Origin: Sapria himalayana
Taxonomy: Eukaryota > Streptophyta > Magnoliopsida > Malpighiales > Rafflesiaceae
NCBI GenBank assembly: GCA_029783825.1
Contig: JAREIK010001332.1
Location: forward strand, 3,210,314-3,274,313
Length of the DNA stretch: 64,000 nucleotides
Direction: 5' to 3'
Part shown: positions 49,100 to 59,845 of the stretch, piece after piece
Position numbering within the stretch: the stretch's first letter is position 1
Layout: each line of letters opens with the position of its first letter
Made by a program: the position numbers and the translations under genes
Notes under the pieces: model-generated
Database searches by the model: none
The model's input: only the letters and a program-made list of their open reading frames with translations
Told to the model about the DNA's origin: nothing

Positions 49100-49600
49100 A
49101 ACAAAACAACTCCACCCAGTTATTATACTACTACTGCACTATTATCATTGCTTATGTGCCCCACACTATACCACACAACACTCATTGTATTGCACACACT
49201 ATTACAATGCACTGGCACACACACTGCACCACCTATTATCACACACAATGCACACCATCACACAGTACATTGCACACCAACACCATAATAATGTCACTGT
49301 AAAGCATCATGTGTATGTCAACATCATGCACACACATTGACACTTACTTCACACTGCACTACACATGCAGCACTACATCACACATGAGCTACACTACACC
49401 ACGGCACAACACATTGTACACTACACACCATCACGACATTATTGCACTTTGTATGTTGACACTGCACACTCATCGATATTCCCTTCATGCTGCACCACAT
49501 CACATCTACATTGCATTGCATCACATCACATGCACATTGCAATGCACCATACATACATCAACCCACATATTGCACACACGCAATGTGCACAATAATAAAG
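49100..49600 (+). repeat. CA-rich, G-poor satellite-like region
   Basis: Degenerate array of cacac, gcac(a/t), cattgcac and catcacac units over about 500 bp with few G on the + strand. The His/Thr-rich ORFs of 76-122 codons across it are artefacts of composition. Confidence 0.85.
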
Positions 49601-49604
49601 CATA

Positions 49605-49927
49605 ATGTTCCATCTTACAAACAAAACACAAATCGTAACTTATAAATAGTAGAAAAAATTATTCATATATTGAGCTATCTTATTAAAAAATTAAAATAAC
49701 AATAAATATATACATAGCAAAGAAAATTACAAAAGTTGGAGTACAAGTTTTTTTGGGTACATATTTTTGCTATCTGGATTGATTATCAATTACAATGAGA
49801 AAATCAAAGAGAATATTATGCGTAGACTAAGCTTAGTAAGAAAATAGATGATTATCACGTAGAATCTTGTGATCATTGAATATGGAGATCATCGTCATTG
49901 TACAAGGCTTCTACTTGCGTTAGGTCC
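49605..49927. other. AT-rich spacer, nothing recognised
   Basis: No domain, terminal repeat or RNA signature. Confidence 0.45.
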
Positions 49928-49935
49928 GTGAGAGG

Positions 49936-50427
49936 TAGAGGTGTCAAACGGGCTGGCTTGGCCCATTATTTTGGGGCCAACCGGGCAGGCTTGTTGTGCC
50001 AAGCATGACGTGGTTCCTTGGAGAGCAGGCTCGGCATGGCCCGCAGCCCAAAATTCGCTCGGGTTTGGGCCAGTTCGGGTCATGCCTTTTTTAGGGAATT
50101 AAGGTTTCGGGCACCGCATAGCCACGCCGTTGTCGCCTGTCGGGCGTGCCGAGCTATCGTCTATCTGGTGGTACCACGTTATCCCTCTGTCAGGCCTCAC
50201 TCGGTGTGTGGTCAACCGTGCCATGCCCACGTGCCAACCACCCGTATTGTGCTTGGCACGGTATGCGGGCTGAATACTTTTGGCATGGCACGACATAATT
50301 TGTGTCGAGGGTCCGCCTGGCATAGACTCGGGCACAATACTATAACATGTCATGCCAGGCCAGATATGCCTGAATCATGTTGGGTTTATTGAAGGACTTG
50401 GGCCGCTCGGTTCGTTTGACACTTATA
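49936..50427. mobile_element. Non-autonomous hAT element (492 bp)
   Basis: Left end TAGAGGTGTCAAACGGGC is identical to the complete element for 18 bases; the right end, reverse-complemented, is TATAAGTGTCAAACGA. Flanks gtgagagg (49928-49935) and gtgagtag (50428-50435) match at 6 of 8. The interior is GC-rich with ggcacg-type phrases. The 124-codon frame at 50018-50392 is not a gene. A likely internal-deletion relative mobilisable by the 707-aa transposase. Confidence 0.85.
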
Positions 50428-50885
50428 GTGAGTAGGTTAATATCTTGGCAACCTCACCCACAAAATTTGGAGATGCTATTTCTAATGAGTCTTGAAACTC
50501 ATGCTTATTGCTTTTGGACGAATATACTCGTCATTGAATCAAAGTATGTTCTCCAACATATGTATACAACACAAGGATTATTCAAGTGATTAATCATCTT
50601 AGTATTGTTTTTGTCCAAATATATTTAAGTTTGAAATTTATATGAGATTCAGTTTGTTAATACTTATATAATCGCACACTATCATGTGATCACTTTATAT
50701 CAATAAGTTAAAAATAAATTTATATATTAATTATTATTTTAATCATATTGAAGTTTAAAATATCAAAGTATTCATTTAATGAGTGTCGTTGGGATGAAAA
50801 TGTAGAAATGAGCAGAAAATTAATAAAGAAATGTATAAAAAATGTGTCTGAGCAAGGGCAGATATGGCACCAATTAAATAAAAGG

Positions 50886-51087
50886 TAAGGGCACATAGTC
50901 TTACCCACGACACATGCAGCTTAACTGGTGGGGATTGAATGCCCAGTTTCTTGGGAGCGCGAGTTCGATCTTCATGGGCCATACTTCTGAGAGTGGGGAC
51001 GAGGATAATCCTGATCCCACTCTGGGTCCTAACGGCTATCTAAGATCCCAATCCAACTCGAGGAAATACGAATTAAAAAAAATAAAA
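50886..51087 (+). mobile_element. tRNA-derived SINE
   Basis: A pol III box A-like TGCAGCTTAACTGGTG (50915-50930) and box B-like GAGTTCGATCTTC (50961-50973) are spaced about 30 bp apart, as in a tRNA gene, followed by a tRNA-unrelated body and an A-rich tail (51069-51087). The box A-B region does not fold as an intact tRNA, so a SINE is preferred to a tRNA gene. Confidence 0.6.
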
Positions 51088-51099
51088 TGTAGGGAGAAT

Positions 51100-51920
51100 G
51101 TTTACAATGATTCACCATGCTAAAAAAAATCTCTGATTGTTTCTCTTGGTAAAAATAATCGGATATGCTTTTATAATTACTAAGAAAATAAATGAGAGAA
51201 AATTGCAATTATTCAAATTGTATTTCATATTTTATTTTAAAAAGTATGTTTTCTATATCACGTCATTATTTCAAAAAAAAAAAAACTAGCTTAGCTTGAA
51301 ACTTGTTGATGTTGTTATTCATACTCAAGAAAACAAGTGGTTATGTTGAATGTTTATTGTCAATAATAATACAGTGGATGGTATCTTTGGTGTAAATGGT
51401 CGTCTTATTCCATCACCTTGTTTTGATTGATAGTTACAATTGAGTTTCTCATATTCACAGGAAAACCAATATTTCATTGATTCACAGTCAAAGATATTAT
51501 CAAATCCATCCCAAGCTTCTGCTACCATTGCGATTCCTCCAATAAACAAATTGACTCCAAGTTTTCATCAAGGTAATTGTGTTTATTCATTTATAATGGG
51601 AAATTTTTATTTTTTACATTTATTATTTTGTGTGGAAGGATTAATTTTCCTTTTTTGGCTTGTTTCGTTGCCATTCTAAATGCTTTGGGTAATTGTTATT
51701 AGAAATATTCTTGTTGTACTTCTTATAGTAGAGGTGCCAACTGAGTATAGATGGTAGTTTGGTTCTGGTAAAATGTCATGTTTTTGTTGTAATTGTCATA
51801 TTCTTATGATAATTATTATAAGGATGAGTGGACATATTGCTATGATTCAAAAAAATTATGCCAACAATTTTTTTGAAAGATCTTGTCAGGTGACCTTAGG
51901 ATCTTAATCCTCCGATGACA
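51100..51920. other. AT-rich DNA, mostly unrecognised
   Basis: A tagaggtgccaactgag sequence at 51728 looks like a lone hAT end, without GC-rich interior or partner. The overlapping 74-79 codon frames at 51325-51679 have no signature. Confidence 0.4.
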
Positions 51921-51924
51921 AAAT

Positions 51925-53090
51925 GATATAAATTAAGCATCTTATATTTATTTTAAATAAGTTCGGGTAACTAAGAAATGTAAAATGTATAAATAGGAAT
52001 TTAATATCATTTCCATAGGTAATTTTCGTTGACTGGTTGTAGTAATTATTCCTCTGACAAAAGTCTGTTTTTTGAGGGATTTTATTGTTGAGATTAAATT
52101 CTTGAATTCATTACTCAAATTTGGAAATTGGGAGCATGATCATGTTTAGGGGCTTTTAAGAAGTTTAATTTTGGGCTTTAGAGTAATATTTTTTTTTGGA
52201 TTTTATGTATCTTTTCCCACTAGACCAACCTATCCCATTTTATCTCTTGGCCCTCATATATGGGCCTTGGGACTCCGAGGTTGGAGAGTAGATAAGACTT
52301 TCATCCCAACAGTATGAGTATATTGATTGACAAAGACAGAATGATTTTTCTTTTATGAGAGAGGAATGAAATAAGAGTTTTTTAAGTGAGAATAATAGAT
52401 AAACTCAATTTGAATTTTAGTTCCTGAGTAAAGTTTCGAGAATTTGGGTGTTTTAGGTTTTTGTTTTATATAATAGTTTGAAAAATGTTAGAACTGTGAG
52501 TAGTGTATGACACTAAAGGCCACTGTTTAGAAATTACTAGAATTGAATTTGAAATTTAAATTCATATTTAGGAATTGAAATTTTGGTGAGTTGAGTATTT
52601 ATTCATACTCAATTTGGTGGTTATTCTAGATGATGAGTGGAGGAAAAAGGGGTTTCAGTTTCACACACTCCTCCATGACATCCTCTTGATTGGACACCCA
52701 ATTCCACATTAGAGAGCTTCAGAAAAATTGAAAACAAATTAGCGAGGCTTCACACACCCGCCAAATTGCTCACCAAAGTTTCAATAGCAAATTCGGGTAT
52801 TCTGAAAAAATAAACAAAATAAAATAATTTTTGTTAGTTCTGTGATTTTTATAAAGTAGTGCATGAGATATTTTGTAAATCCCGAAATGCTAATGGGAAA
52901 CATAGAAAGAAAGAAAAATAAAGTGGGGTGGGGAAAATTAATCGGTCAACTGAATCGCAATGTTCAATTAACCCGAGCAAAAAAAAAAAAACACACAAAA
53001 ATGTTTTCATTTAGAGTTTTTCCAAAAACTCATCGGAAGTTTATATTTTGGACTTCAGAACTTTATGCAAGATGTTCAAAAGACCGGATG
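51925..53090 (-). repeat. LTR-like repeat, copy 3
   Basis: Longest copy of the repeat at 36590 and 46129. On the - strand it is followed by TTGTCATCGGAGGATTAAGATCC-like sequence (51900-51920), a degenerate initiator tRNA primer site. The 83-codon frame at 52863 is not supported. Confidence 0.55.
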
Positions 53091-53930
53091 CCCTCATTAT
53101 TATCTCCCAAGTGAGCATGAATGGGTATTATGTATGAATGGGTATCATCGTTGATATGTATACATAACAAAAAAATGGATGCCATTATTATCTCCCAAGT
53201 GAAAAGACTTATCTGTGCTGCAGACATATATTGAATGCTATCACAATATCAATCAAAAGGGTAATATGTATGACAGCATACATCAATTCGACAATAAGGG
53301 GAAGGTATGGCTTTCTACTTCTGAATTTGGAGTCATTTATTTGAGAATTATGTAGGGCAACATCAATTCAAATTCTGTAGCAGTAAAAGGGCACCCTAAA
53401 AAACCTTATTTTGTTGCAAAATTTTGAAATCCTAAAAGTTAGGATTTTAAATTTGACCATATTAAATTAGGATTTTCAAAATTCTAATTTGAGAATAGTG
53501 GAATTCAACTGGGGGTATCTTCTTTTTCATTTTAACAGGATGCAAAAAATTCAAAATTATTATATTTAATATATTCTAGACCATAATTTTTGAACTGAGG
53601 CATAAAGCAATTAGACCAAGGTGATATAATTTTTCTGGTTCTCTTTCTGTCAGCCAAGTTTAAAAAAGTAGTTGATGGAAGAAATGCCCAATTTAGTATG
53701 AATGAACAACTCAACAACAACTTATTTAAACTATTAGTTATCTTGCTAATGTAATTTTTACTTTGATAAAATTATACTTTGTTCTTAATTATTTTGAATA
53801 GAGTTTGAGAAAATTTATGCAATTTTATTCAATATCAATACGTAGTGTGTTGGACCTAATTATAGTATTTTTAATAGCAAATAAATTCTCGTAAGTTATT
53901 ATGTATATTTGTAAAATAACAAGGATATTA
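53091..53930. other. AT-rich intronic DNA, no gene
   Basis: 53090-53210 contains a short duplicated phrase, 'ccctcattattatctcccaagtga' / 'gccattattatctcccaagtga'. No domain recognised. Confidence 0.45.
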
Positions 53931-54152
53931 TCACCTGATTCATCATATGATGATGGAGTGTTGAAATTTTTTTTTTTGGATAATATTATTATTATTTGCA
54001 AACTTAGATGGTAGATATATAAACCTTTGAGAATTTTAGTAATTGTAAGTCTTGTATATTGATGATTTTCTTGGAATATGACTTAATTAATGGGATGTTT
54101 CAATGATTTCTAAATAGTATAAGGGATTAACATATAAATTAGTTTTTTTATC

Positions 54153-54528
54153 CATAGTTGTGAAAGGCGCGCTTAAGGCGCGCCTAGGCTCAAGGCACAA
54201 CCACTCACGACTTCCAAGGCATGCGCCTTATTGAAGAGGCTCGTCTTATATACTATGGTTTTTTTTTAAATATATTTATTTTCAAAATTTGTAATTATAT
54301 ATTAAAATTTATATAATTTTATTTATTTTTTTTATTAAAATTTATTTAAATATTAGCAATATTTATTTTTTTATCAATAGAATCATATTTATTAAAATTT
54401 TATATGCATATAAAGTCATATTTCATTTCATAAAAACTCACGTCTTAGGTATGCCTTGCGCCTCAAGGCTACAAGAAACCTTTGCACATTGGTGCGCCTT
54501 GGTGTGCTTTGTGCTTTTTAAAACTATG
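54153..54528. mobile_element. hAT-type MITE with 8-bp duplication (376 bp)
   Basis: Ends CATAGTTGTGAAAGGCGC and, reverse-complemented, CATAGTTTTAAAAAGCAC are inverted repeats. Exact duplication tttttatc at 54145-54152 and 54529-54536; unit B has a single tttttatc at the same place. GC-rich ends, AT-rich centre. A different family from the TAGAGGTGTC elements. Confidence 0.85.
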
Positions 54529-55027
54529 TTTTTATCTCCAATAAGTCTATTATATTATTTATTCTCAAAGAAATTTATGATACTCAACTAACTCATTTGT
54601 TAAAGATTTTATAAATATTGTAGAGATGGATTACCAACTACTTAAAAGCTAGCTGTGGAAGTGGACATTCTAATCTAACTCTTTTGAGATATTTTAATAC
54701 AACTCATTTTATATGTCATGAAGCTATAGTACATGTTATAATATAATAAAGTGAAGATTTATCATTTGTTCCTCCTAATAATTTTGAACCTCACATTTTT
54801 TAATTGAGTACAATTCTTTCTATTTGCCAAGACAACTTTGGAAGAGACATTCTAAATCAAAAGGTCAAACTTTTTGATTTCGAACAACATTAAAAGAAGA
54901 CAAAGGTGAGGAAGTTATTTTTACCAATCAAGAAATTAAAGAATACGAGGTTGAAGTTCCTATTGCTAATGAGTAATTGAAGGAAACAATAAAAATGAAC
55001 ACTTTAGAAATTTTTACTATACATAAT

Positions 55028-55379
55028 TAAAGGTGTTAAATGGGTCATCATGCTGGGTTATATTGTGTTGTGCTTCCCATGTGAAAAAGTTGGGCCAACA
55101 TGATTTGGGCCGTACCATGGGTTGACCCACAATATATCCAAGTATGGTTCTGAATTGTGTCATGTCATGCTAGACACAACTGAATCATGCCGTGTCATGG
55201 GCTGTACCTGAGCTGCAGGCCCATGGACTTTGATTTTAAAAAATCAACAACGTGACAATGACTGCCATTCACAATGACAGGTATTACCACGTTATTTTCA
55301 GACACACGAGTTTGAACATATTTTTAAAATCAGTCTAAAATTTTAGATTTTTTATTTTAAATACATTATTTCCATATAA
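55028..55379. mobile_element. Decayed non-autonomous hAT element (about 352 bp)
   Basis: Left end TAAAGGTGTTAAATGGG plus a GC-rich subterminal block (gggttgacccac, ggcccatgg). The right end is AT-rich and eroded. Alignment with unit B fixes the insertion point: flanks tacataat and aacttgat against empty site tgcctgat. Confidence 0.65.
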
Positions 55380-55508
55380 AACTTGATATATGGAATATAT
55401 ATTCTTCAAATATTAGTAGGATTTTGACTATTATTATTTGTTCTTTTAGATTTTCTAATGGTGATAGAAATGAAGGGGTTAACATGGCTATGTAATTTTG
55501 CCAACAAA

Positions 55509-56390
55509 GATCATCACTTGATATAGAATTATTGAATATTTTGGATAATATTATCATCATTTGAAAACTTAGCCAACTAGTACAGTAGGTTTCTGAGAAT
55601 TGTAGTAGAGATAAGATCTTGTATACTGATGTTTGACTTGAAGTCTGATTTCCAGATTATTAGAATATTCTAATGCTTTCTAAATTGTATAAGGGAGTAT
55701 AATATAAATGAGATTTTTATCTTCAATAAATCTATTATGTTATGTATTTTGAAAGAAATTAATGATACTCGGTTAACTTCTTTGTTAAATATATTAAATA
55801 TATATATCCAAAATGGATTGTCAACATTAAAAGATAGTTGAGGAAGTACTTGAAATTTTGGAATATTCTAATACAACTTATTTTATGTGCCAATAAGCTG
55901 CAGTCCATGTTGCAATGAAAGAATGTGAGGCTATGTCATTTGTTCCTCCTAATAATTTGAGCTATGCATTATTCAGTTGAATATTAGTCTTTCTATTTGC
56001 CAAGACAACCTTAGAGTAGACATTCTGAATCAAAAGGTCAAACTTATTGATGTCGAACACCATAAAAGAAGCCATAAGATTGGGTTGAAGATGTTCCTAT
56101 AAAAATTGAAGACAAAGATGAGGAAGTTGTTATTTCCAATCTAGAAATTAAGGAAAGTGTGGTTGAAGTTCCTATTGCTAATGAGTTAGGAAAGGAAGTG
56201 ATTAAAATGAACACTTCGGAAACCTTTAGTATGCCTGATACAAGGGACATATGTTCTTTTATTATTAGTAGGATTCTTGCTGCTATCGTTAGTTCATTTG
56301 GATTTTCTAATGGTGGAGGAAATGAAGTGTTTGAAATAGCTGTATGATTTGACTGCCAAAGACCATCAGTTGGAATGGAATAATTGAATG
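55509..56390 (+). repeat. Tandem duplication, unit B (empty sites)
   Basis: Uninterrupted partner of 53930-55508. A 62-codon frame at 56159-56347 (VEVPIANELGKEVIKMNTSETF...) is the least damaged coding-like piece; it could be a captured gene fragment, but I cannot name it. Confidence 0.8.
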
Positions 56391-56443
56391 CTACACTTCA
56401 ACAAAAAATATTCTTAGTATTGCAGTATCTACTTCATTGGGAT

Positions 56444-56989
56444 TTGAAGTGTCAATTGGACCTGTTTGGTACGGCATAACCCATTTCTTTAGGCATAGCT
56501 TGGTCAACGTGCCTGACACACACAGTTTAAAGCATGAGCCATGCCGTGTGGCATGACTTCAAACAAGGGCAGCCCGGCATGACCTGTTGGCTCGCTGACT
56601 GCCTGGGTTGTGGTTGGCTTGGTCAGGCGGTGGAAAACCTACCACTGAACACACTGGGCACTGCTCAAACCCAGGTTAGCATGGGTTCGTTCCAGGCCAA
56701 GTGGCCAACCTGGGTGAGGTCAAGGCTGGCTTGGGTCACATCCAGGCAACCATCAGTGAGGTCCAGGCTAGCCTGGTTCATTCCAAGTTAGCATGGGTTG
56801 CCTAGCTTGGCTGAAACTGGCTCACACCGGCCTGTGTGTCAGGCCTGCTGTGCTGCATCACAGGTGGCATGCATATCAGAAACTCTAGCCTGGCACAACT
56901 AGAGTTGTGCCATGGTCCGGTCTGTGCCTATTCTTGGCATGATTATTGTGGGTTGTGTCATGGGCCACTTGGCCCATTCGACACCTTTA
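56444..56989. mobile_element. Non-autonomous hAT element (546 bp)
   Basis: Ends TTGAAGTGTCAATTGG and, reverse-complemented, TAAAGGTGTCGAATGG. Exact 8-bp duplication attgggat at 56436-56443 and 56990-56997. The GC-rich interior contains repeated ggtcaggct/aggctggc-like phrases. The 85-codon frame at 56534 is not a gene. Confidence 0.9.
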
Positions 56990-57227
56990 ATTGGGATGTG
57001 TGCATCTTCCCATAATTCCTTGTTCATTTCAATGGTTGTGTGTGGTATGCTAATAATAAAGATATCCTTCTCATTTGGACAACATATGATATTCTCTTAA
57101 TCATTCAAATAATTTTTTTCAAGACAACACCATAGTTTGCTTATATTGTTGCTTTTATTTGATGTCTTTATTGTTACATAGCCTGGAAAAATCATTTGAT
57201 CATTCCTCAAATACTCTAGTTTGAGAA

Positions 57228-57480
57228 GTGTCGAAATTTATTCTTTGTTTGAGATTGTAGTTTTTTACTATATTTATTTTAGTTTTGTTTTTTTTTTTTT
57301 GATTGAGCATAAATCTCATGTGGGCCGCCCCACTCAATTTTCTGCTTATATAAGTTGTTTTATATGTGTTATTTTAAGACGAGCCGTAAGAAAGCAAGTA
57401 ATATTCAGATTGTATCTTATTATTTCAAGTTGTGTTCTTATTTTTTGATTATCAGTATTTTATTTTCTGCATAATTTGTA
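57228..57480 (+). repeat. Possible solo LTR
   Basis: Starts TGTCGAAATTT, contains the 'catgtgggccgcccca' phrase (compare the copia LTRs at 35191 and 44501) and a TATATAA-like sequence at 57345. No partner or primer site is adjacent. Confidence 0.4.
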
Positions 57481-57549
57481 ACAAAGAGAACGAAGATTTT
57501 ATAGAATTAATTTTGATTTATATTAGGTAGATCTATTATTAAGATTTTA

Positions 57550-58440
57550 TTTTGTAAGATAATTAATTGAGAAATATAAGAAGATTAAAAAAGATTTATA
57601 CATGATTTTTATCGACTTGGAGAATACTTATGATAGAGTTCGAAGATATCTAAAATAATTGACATTAAGCAAGAAATGGGTATCAAATGTCTATATTGAA
57701 CTAATTAAAGATATATATGACATAATAATATCCAAAGGCATATTATTTCATGGCAGCACTATTACTTTTCTAATAATTGTGATACTTCTAAAAGGACAGT
57801 TATTTAATCCTTTTTTTTATGTTTATTATGAATAAAATGATTAGAGATTTTAAAGAAAATATTTCTTAATATATATTATTTGTTGGTAAAATAGTGTTAG
57901 TTGATGAGATTGAAAAAGAATTAGATATAAAACTAGAAATTTGAGGGTAACATTTTAAATATAATAGATTTAGGATCAGTCATAATAAAATATGGTATTT
58001 AAAACATAATATTAATCATATTTGATAATAATATGGTAATCAAAATGAGAAAATAAGAAATATCAATAGTTAATCATTTTAAATGCCTAGATTCTATAAT
58101 GAAGTAAAGAAGCAGATATTGACGAGGATGTATCTCATAAAAGTAAGGTTAGATAGGTCAAAAAGATAATTATCTCATGCTTTGGCATAAATGAATATCA
58201 GATAGATTAAAAAAATTATATACAACAATTATTAGATTAGTTATGCTTTTATAAAAATGAATGTTAGACAATCAAAAAATAATATATACAAAAGTTGATG
58301 GTATCAGAGATAAAGATGATAATGTCAATATTAAGTAAGATTAGGAATGATAAATTAAAAATTATATTCTTATGAAAAAGATTAGATTAATTCTTATAGA
58401 TGATAAACTAAGAGATGGTTGCATCAAGTGGTTTTGTTAA
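57550..58440 (+). pseudogene. LINE reverse transcriptase remnant
   Basis: Reads KKDLYMIFIDLENTYDRVRR, then WVSNVYIELIKDIYD, later HFKCLDSIMK (FKYLGSI), TTIIRLVMLL*K*ML (YR..IRPAMLYG.ECW) and DDKLRDGCIKWFC (EDKMRE.RLRWFGH). This is the order of the common plant non-LTR RT and its C-terminus. The catalytic FADD region is lost. Broken. Confidence 0.75.
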
Positions 58441-58938
58441 GTTTAACATAGTTTTTCTAGTGCACCTGGTTAGGAAGTGTGAAGTTGTTCGCGTGAAAAA
58501 AAGAAACGAATTAGACTCAGACAAATAATGAATTTGGCTGAAGTGATAAATACATATTTAGCAATTAAAGAATTGATAGCACGCATGATTTTCAATAATG
58601 GACTGGAAGAGTATGATCCATGCAATTAATCCCAAGTAATTGATATGATGCGTAGTTGATGATGATGATATGATTATAAATTGTATTTCATGTATGCACA
58701 CATATATGTGTTTTTAAGTGTTTACTTCTAATAGTAGCAATAATATTTTTTTTCCTAGGGCAAGGCAATATGGAGAACATAAAATTCTGGACGTTAGCAC
58801 TTTAGGTTCATTAATCCAGATTGAAAATTTAGTCAAAATGGTTAAATGTGCTTTTTTCTTTGGAGAAAATTTATTCAAGGGAAATTTCATTTTGGATGGT
58901 TGCTATAAGCTAATGTTTGTTGTGATTCTTTCATTTCC
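58441..58938. other. AT-rich intronic DNA, nothing recognised
   Basis: Short tract with a 76-codon chance frame at 58718; no domain or repeat ends. Confidence 0.4.
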
Positions 58939-59335
58939 AAAGTTTTAAAAGGCGAAAGCGTAAGGCGAGACATTTTTGTATTTGTGAGGCGAGACGTAAG
59001 CCTCGAGGCGTTGAGGCGTAAGCTTTTTGAACCTCACAATATATAATTAATTAATATTTTAAAATATATAAAATAAAATAAAATAACATAAATAAAAACA
59101 TGAAAACAATTCATTAGGATTATTTAAAAACATAACCAAGTCATGAAATAAGAAGTAGAGTAAATTATTTTAATTTAAATCCTCCTCTCCAATGTCATCA
59201 TCATCCTCATCCAATGTATCAAAAGTAGGAAAATGTCCACTATCATGTAACCCTATTTCATGTAAATCTTCATCTTCATCAATTGGTGTCAAATTGAACT
59301 CATTCTCTTTGCCTTTGCTTCCACTTGTACCTAGT
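58939..59335 (-). mobile_element. Truncated element of the 'aaagttttaaa' family
   Basis: The left end is GC-rich (aaaggcgaaagcgtaaggcgagac..cctcgaggcgttgaggcgtaagc), as in its relative at 18563-18780. The right end was not found. It carries an antisense coding fragment (59170-59330), which suggests that the left end is the 3' end of a transposon. Confidence 0.55.
59170..59330 (-). pseudogene. Acidic C-terminal tail, possibly of a hAT-like transposase
   Basis: A - strand frame of about 53 codons reads TSGSKGKENEFNLTPIDEDEDLHEIGLHD...DTLDEDDDDIGEEDLN then stop, preceded by an AG acceptor-like site. Acidic tails of this kind are common in plant hAT transposases and the location at an element end fits. 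No catalytic part is present, so the assignment is weak. Confidence 0.35.
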
Positions 59336-59845
59336 ATAAATTATTAATGAGGGGTAAATATTAGAGAAATGAATCATTTCTCTAATTCTTTTGTAATTAT
59401 TTGTCTGTGCTGGTGACTTGCATGAAATTTTTTTGTTGCCTTTTGATACAAGAAAGTGTCGGGCATTTATAGTTTATACCCATAATCTTCACTCATTTAT
59501 TTTTTTTGTTGTGGTTGAAAATCATACACGGCTTATATATTATTTATCCTTGTTTTAACAGGGCTTGAATTACAATGGTACACTTGGAAGTTGCAATTAT
59601 TTTATATTTCCTTGACAAGCATATAAATTTAGTATTGGGCATAGAAGAATGATGAACATATCTTCACGTCCTTTTTTTTTTTTTTTGCCTAGTCTCCTCT
59701 AAGATGTTAGGACATCTTAATTTCTTTTTTCAAAATTCTGCCTTTTGAATTTTTTTCCTTGGTTTATTTTAAAATCAAGTTTTTGTCTGATGCTCCTCTG
59801 CAATTAACTACTTGCATTCGTTTTTTTAATTTGTTTTCTGTTTAG

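Larger units (their letters stand above)
53930..55508 (+). repeat. Tandem duplication, unit A (carries two hAT insertions)
   Basis: Aligns with 55509-56390. Removing the elements at 54153-54528 and 55028-55379 leaves about 0.85 kb, equal to unit B. Shared phrases: 'ttggataatatta', 'tctattat', 'tcatttgttcctcctaataattt', 'aaaggtcaaact', 'gaagttcctattgctaatgag' and 'attagtaggat'. Contents unidentified; codon-like stretches exist but stops are present. Confidence 0.85.
15957..59845 (+). other. Candidate giant intron 1 (about 43.9 kb)
   Basis: If exons 1 and 2 belong to one transcript, this whole interval is removed. It is phase 1, begins GTGTAT and ends TTTCTGTTTAG after a T-rich tract. It contains no other host exon that I recognise but holds copia, hAT, MULE, LINE, SINE and satellite DNA, including a complete hAT transposon in the same orientation as the gene. 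Confidence 0.45.

Noticed and set aside
48972..49605. His/Thr-rich ORFs of 76-122 codons
   Set aside because: Overlapping frames in a CA-rich low-complexity array; codon content follows the repeat and not a protein.
50018..50392. 124-codon ORF
   Set aside because: Lies wholly inside a GC-rich non-autonomous hAT element; open because of composition.
50915..50973. tRNA gene
   Set aside because: Box A and box B are present, but the arms do not pair into a cloverleaf and an A-rich tail follows, so a SINE is the better reading.
46129..53090. A single LTR retrotransposon bounded by the repeats at 46 kb and 52 kb
   Set aside because: Both repeats have a primer-site-like sequence on the same side, so they cannot be the 5' and 3' LTRs of one element.
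56534..56791. 85-codon ORF with repeated WVRSRLAW-like phrases
   Set aside because: Encoded by subterminal repeats of the hAT element at 56444-56989.
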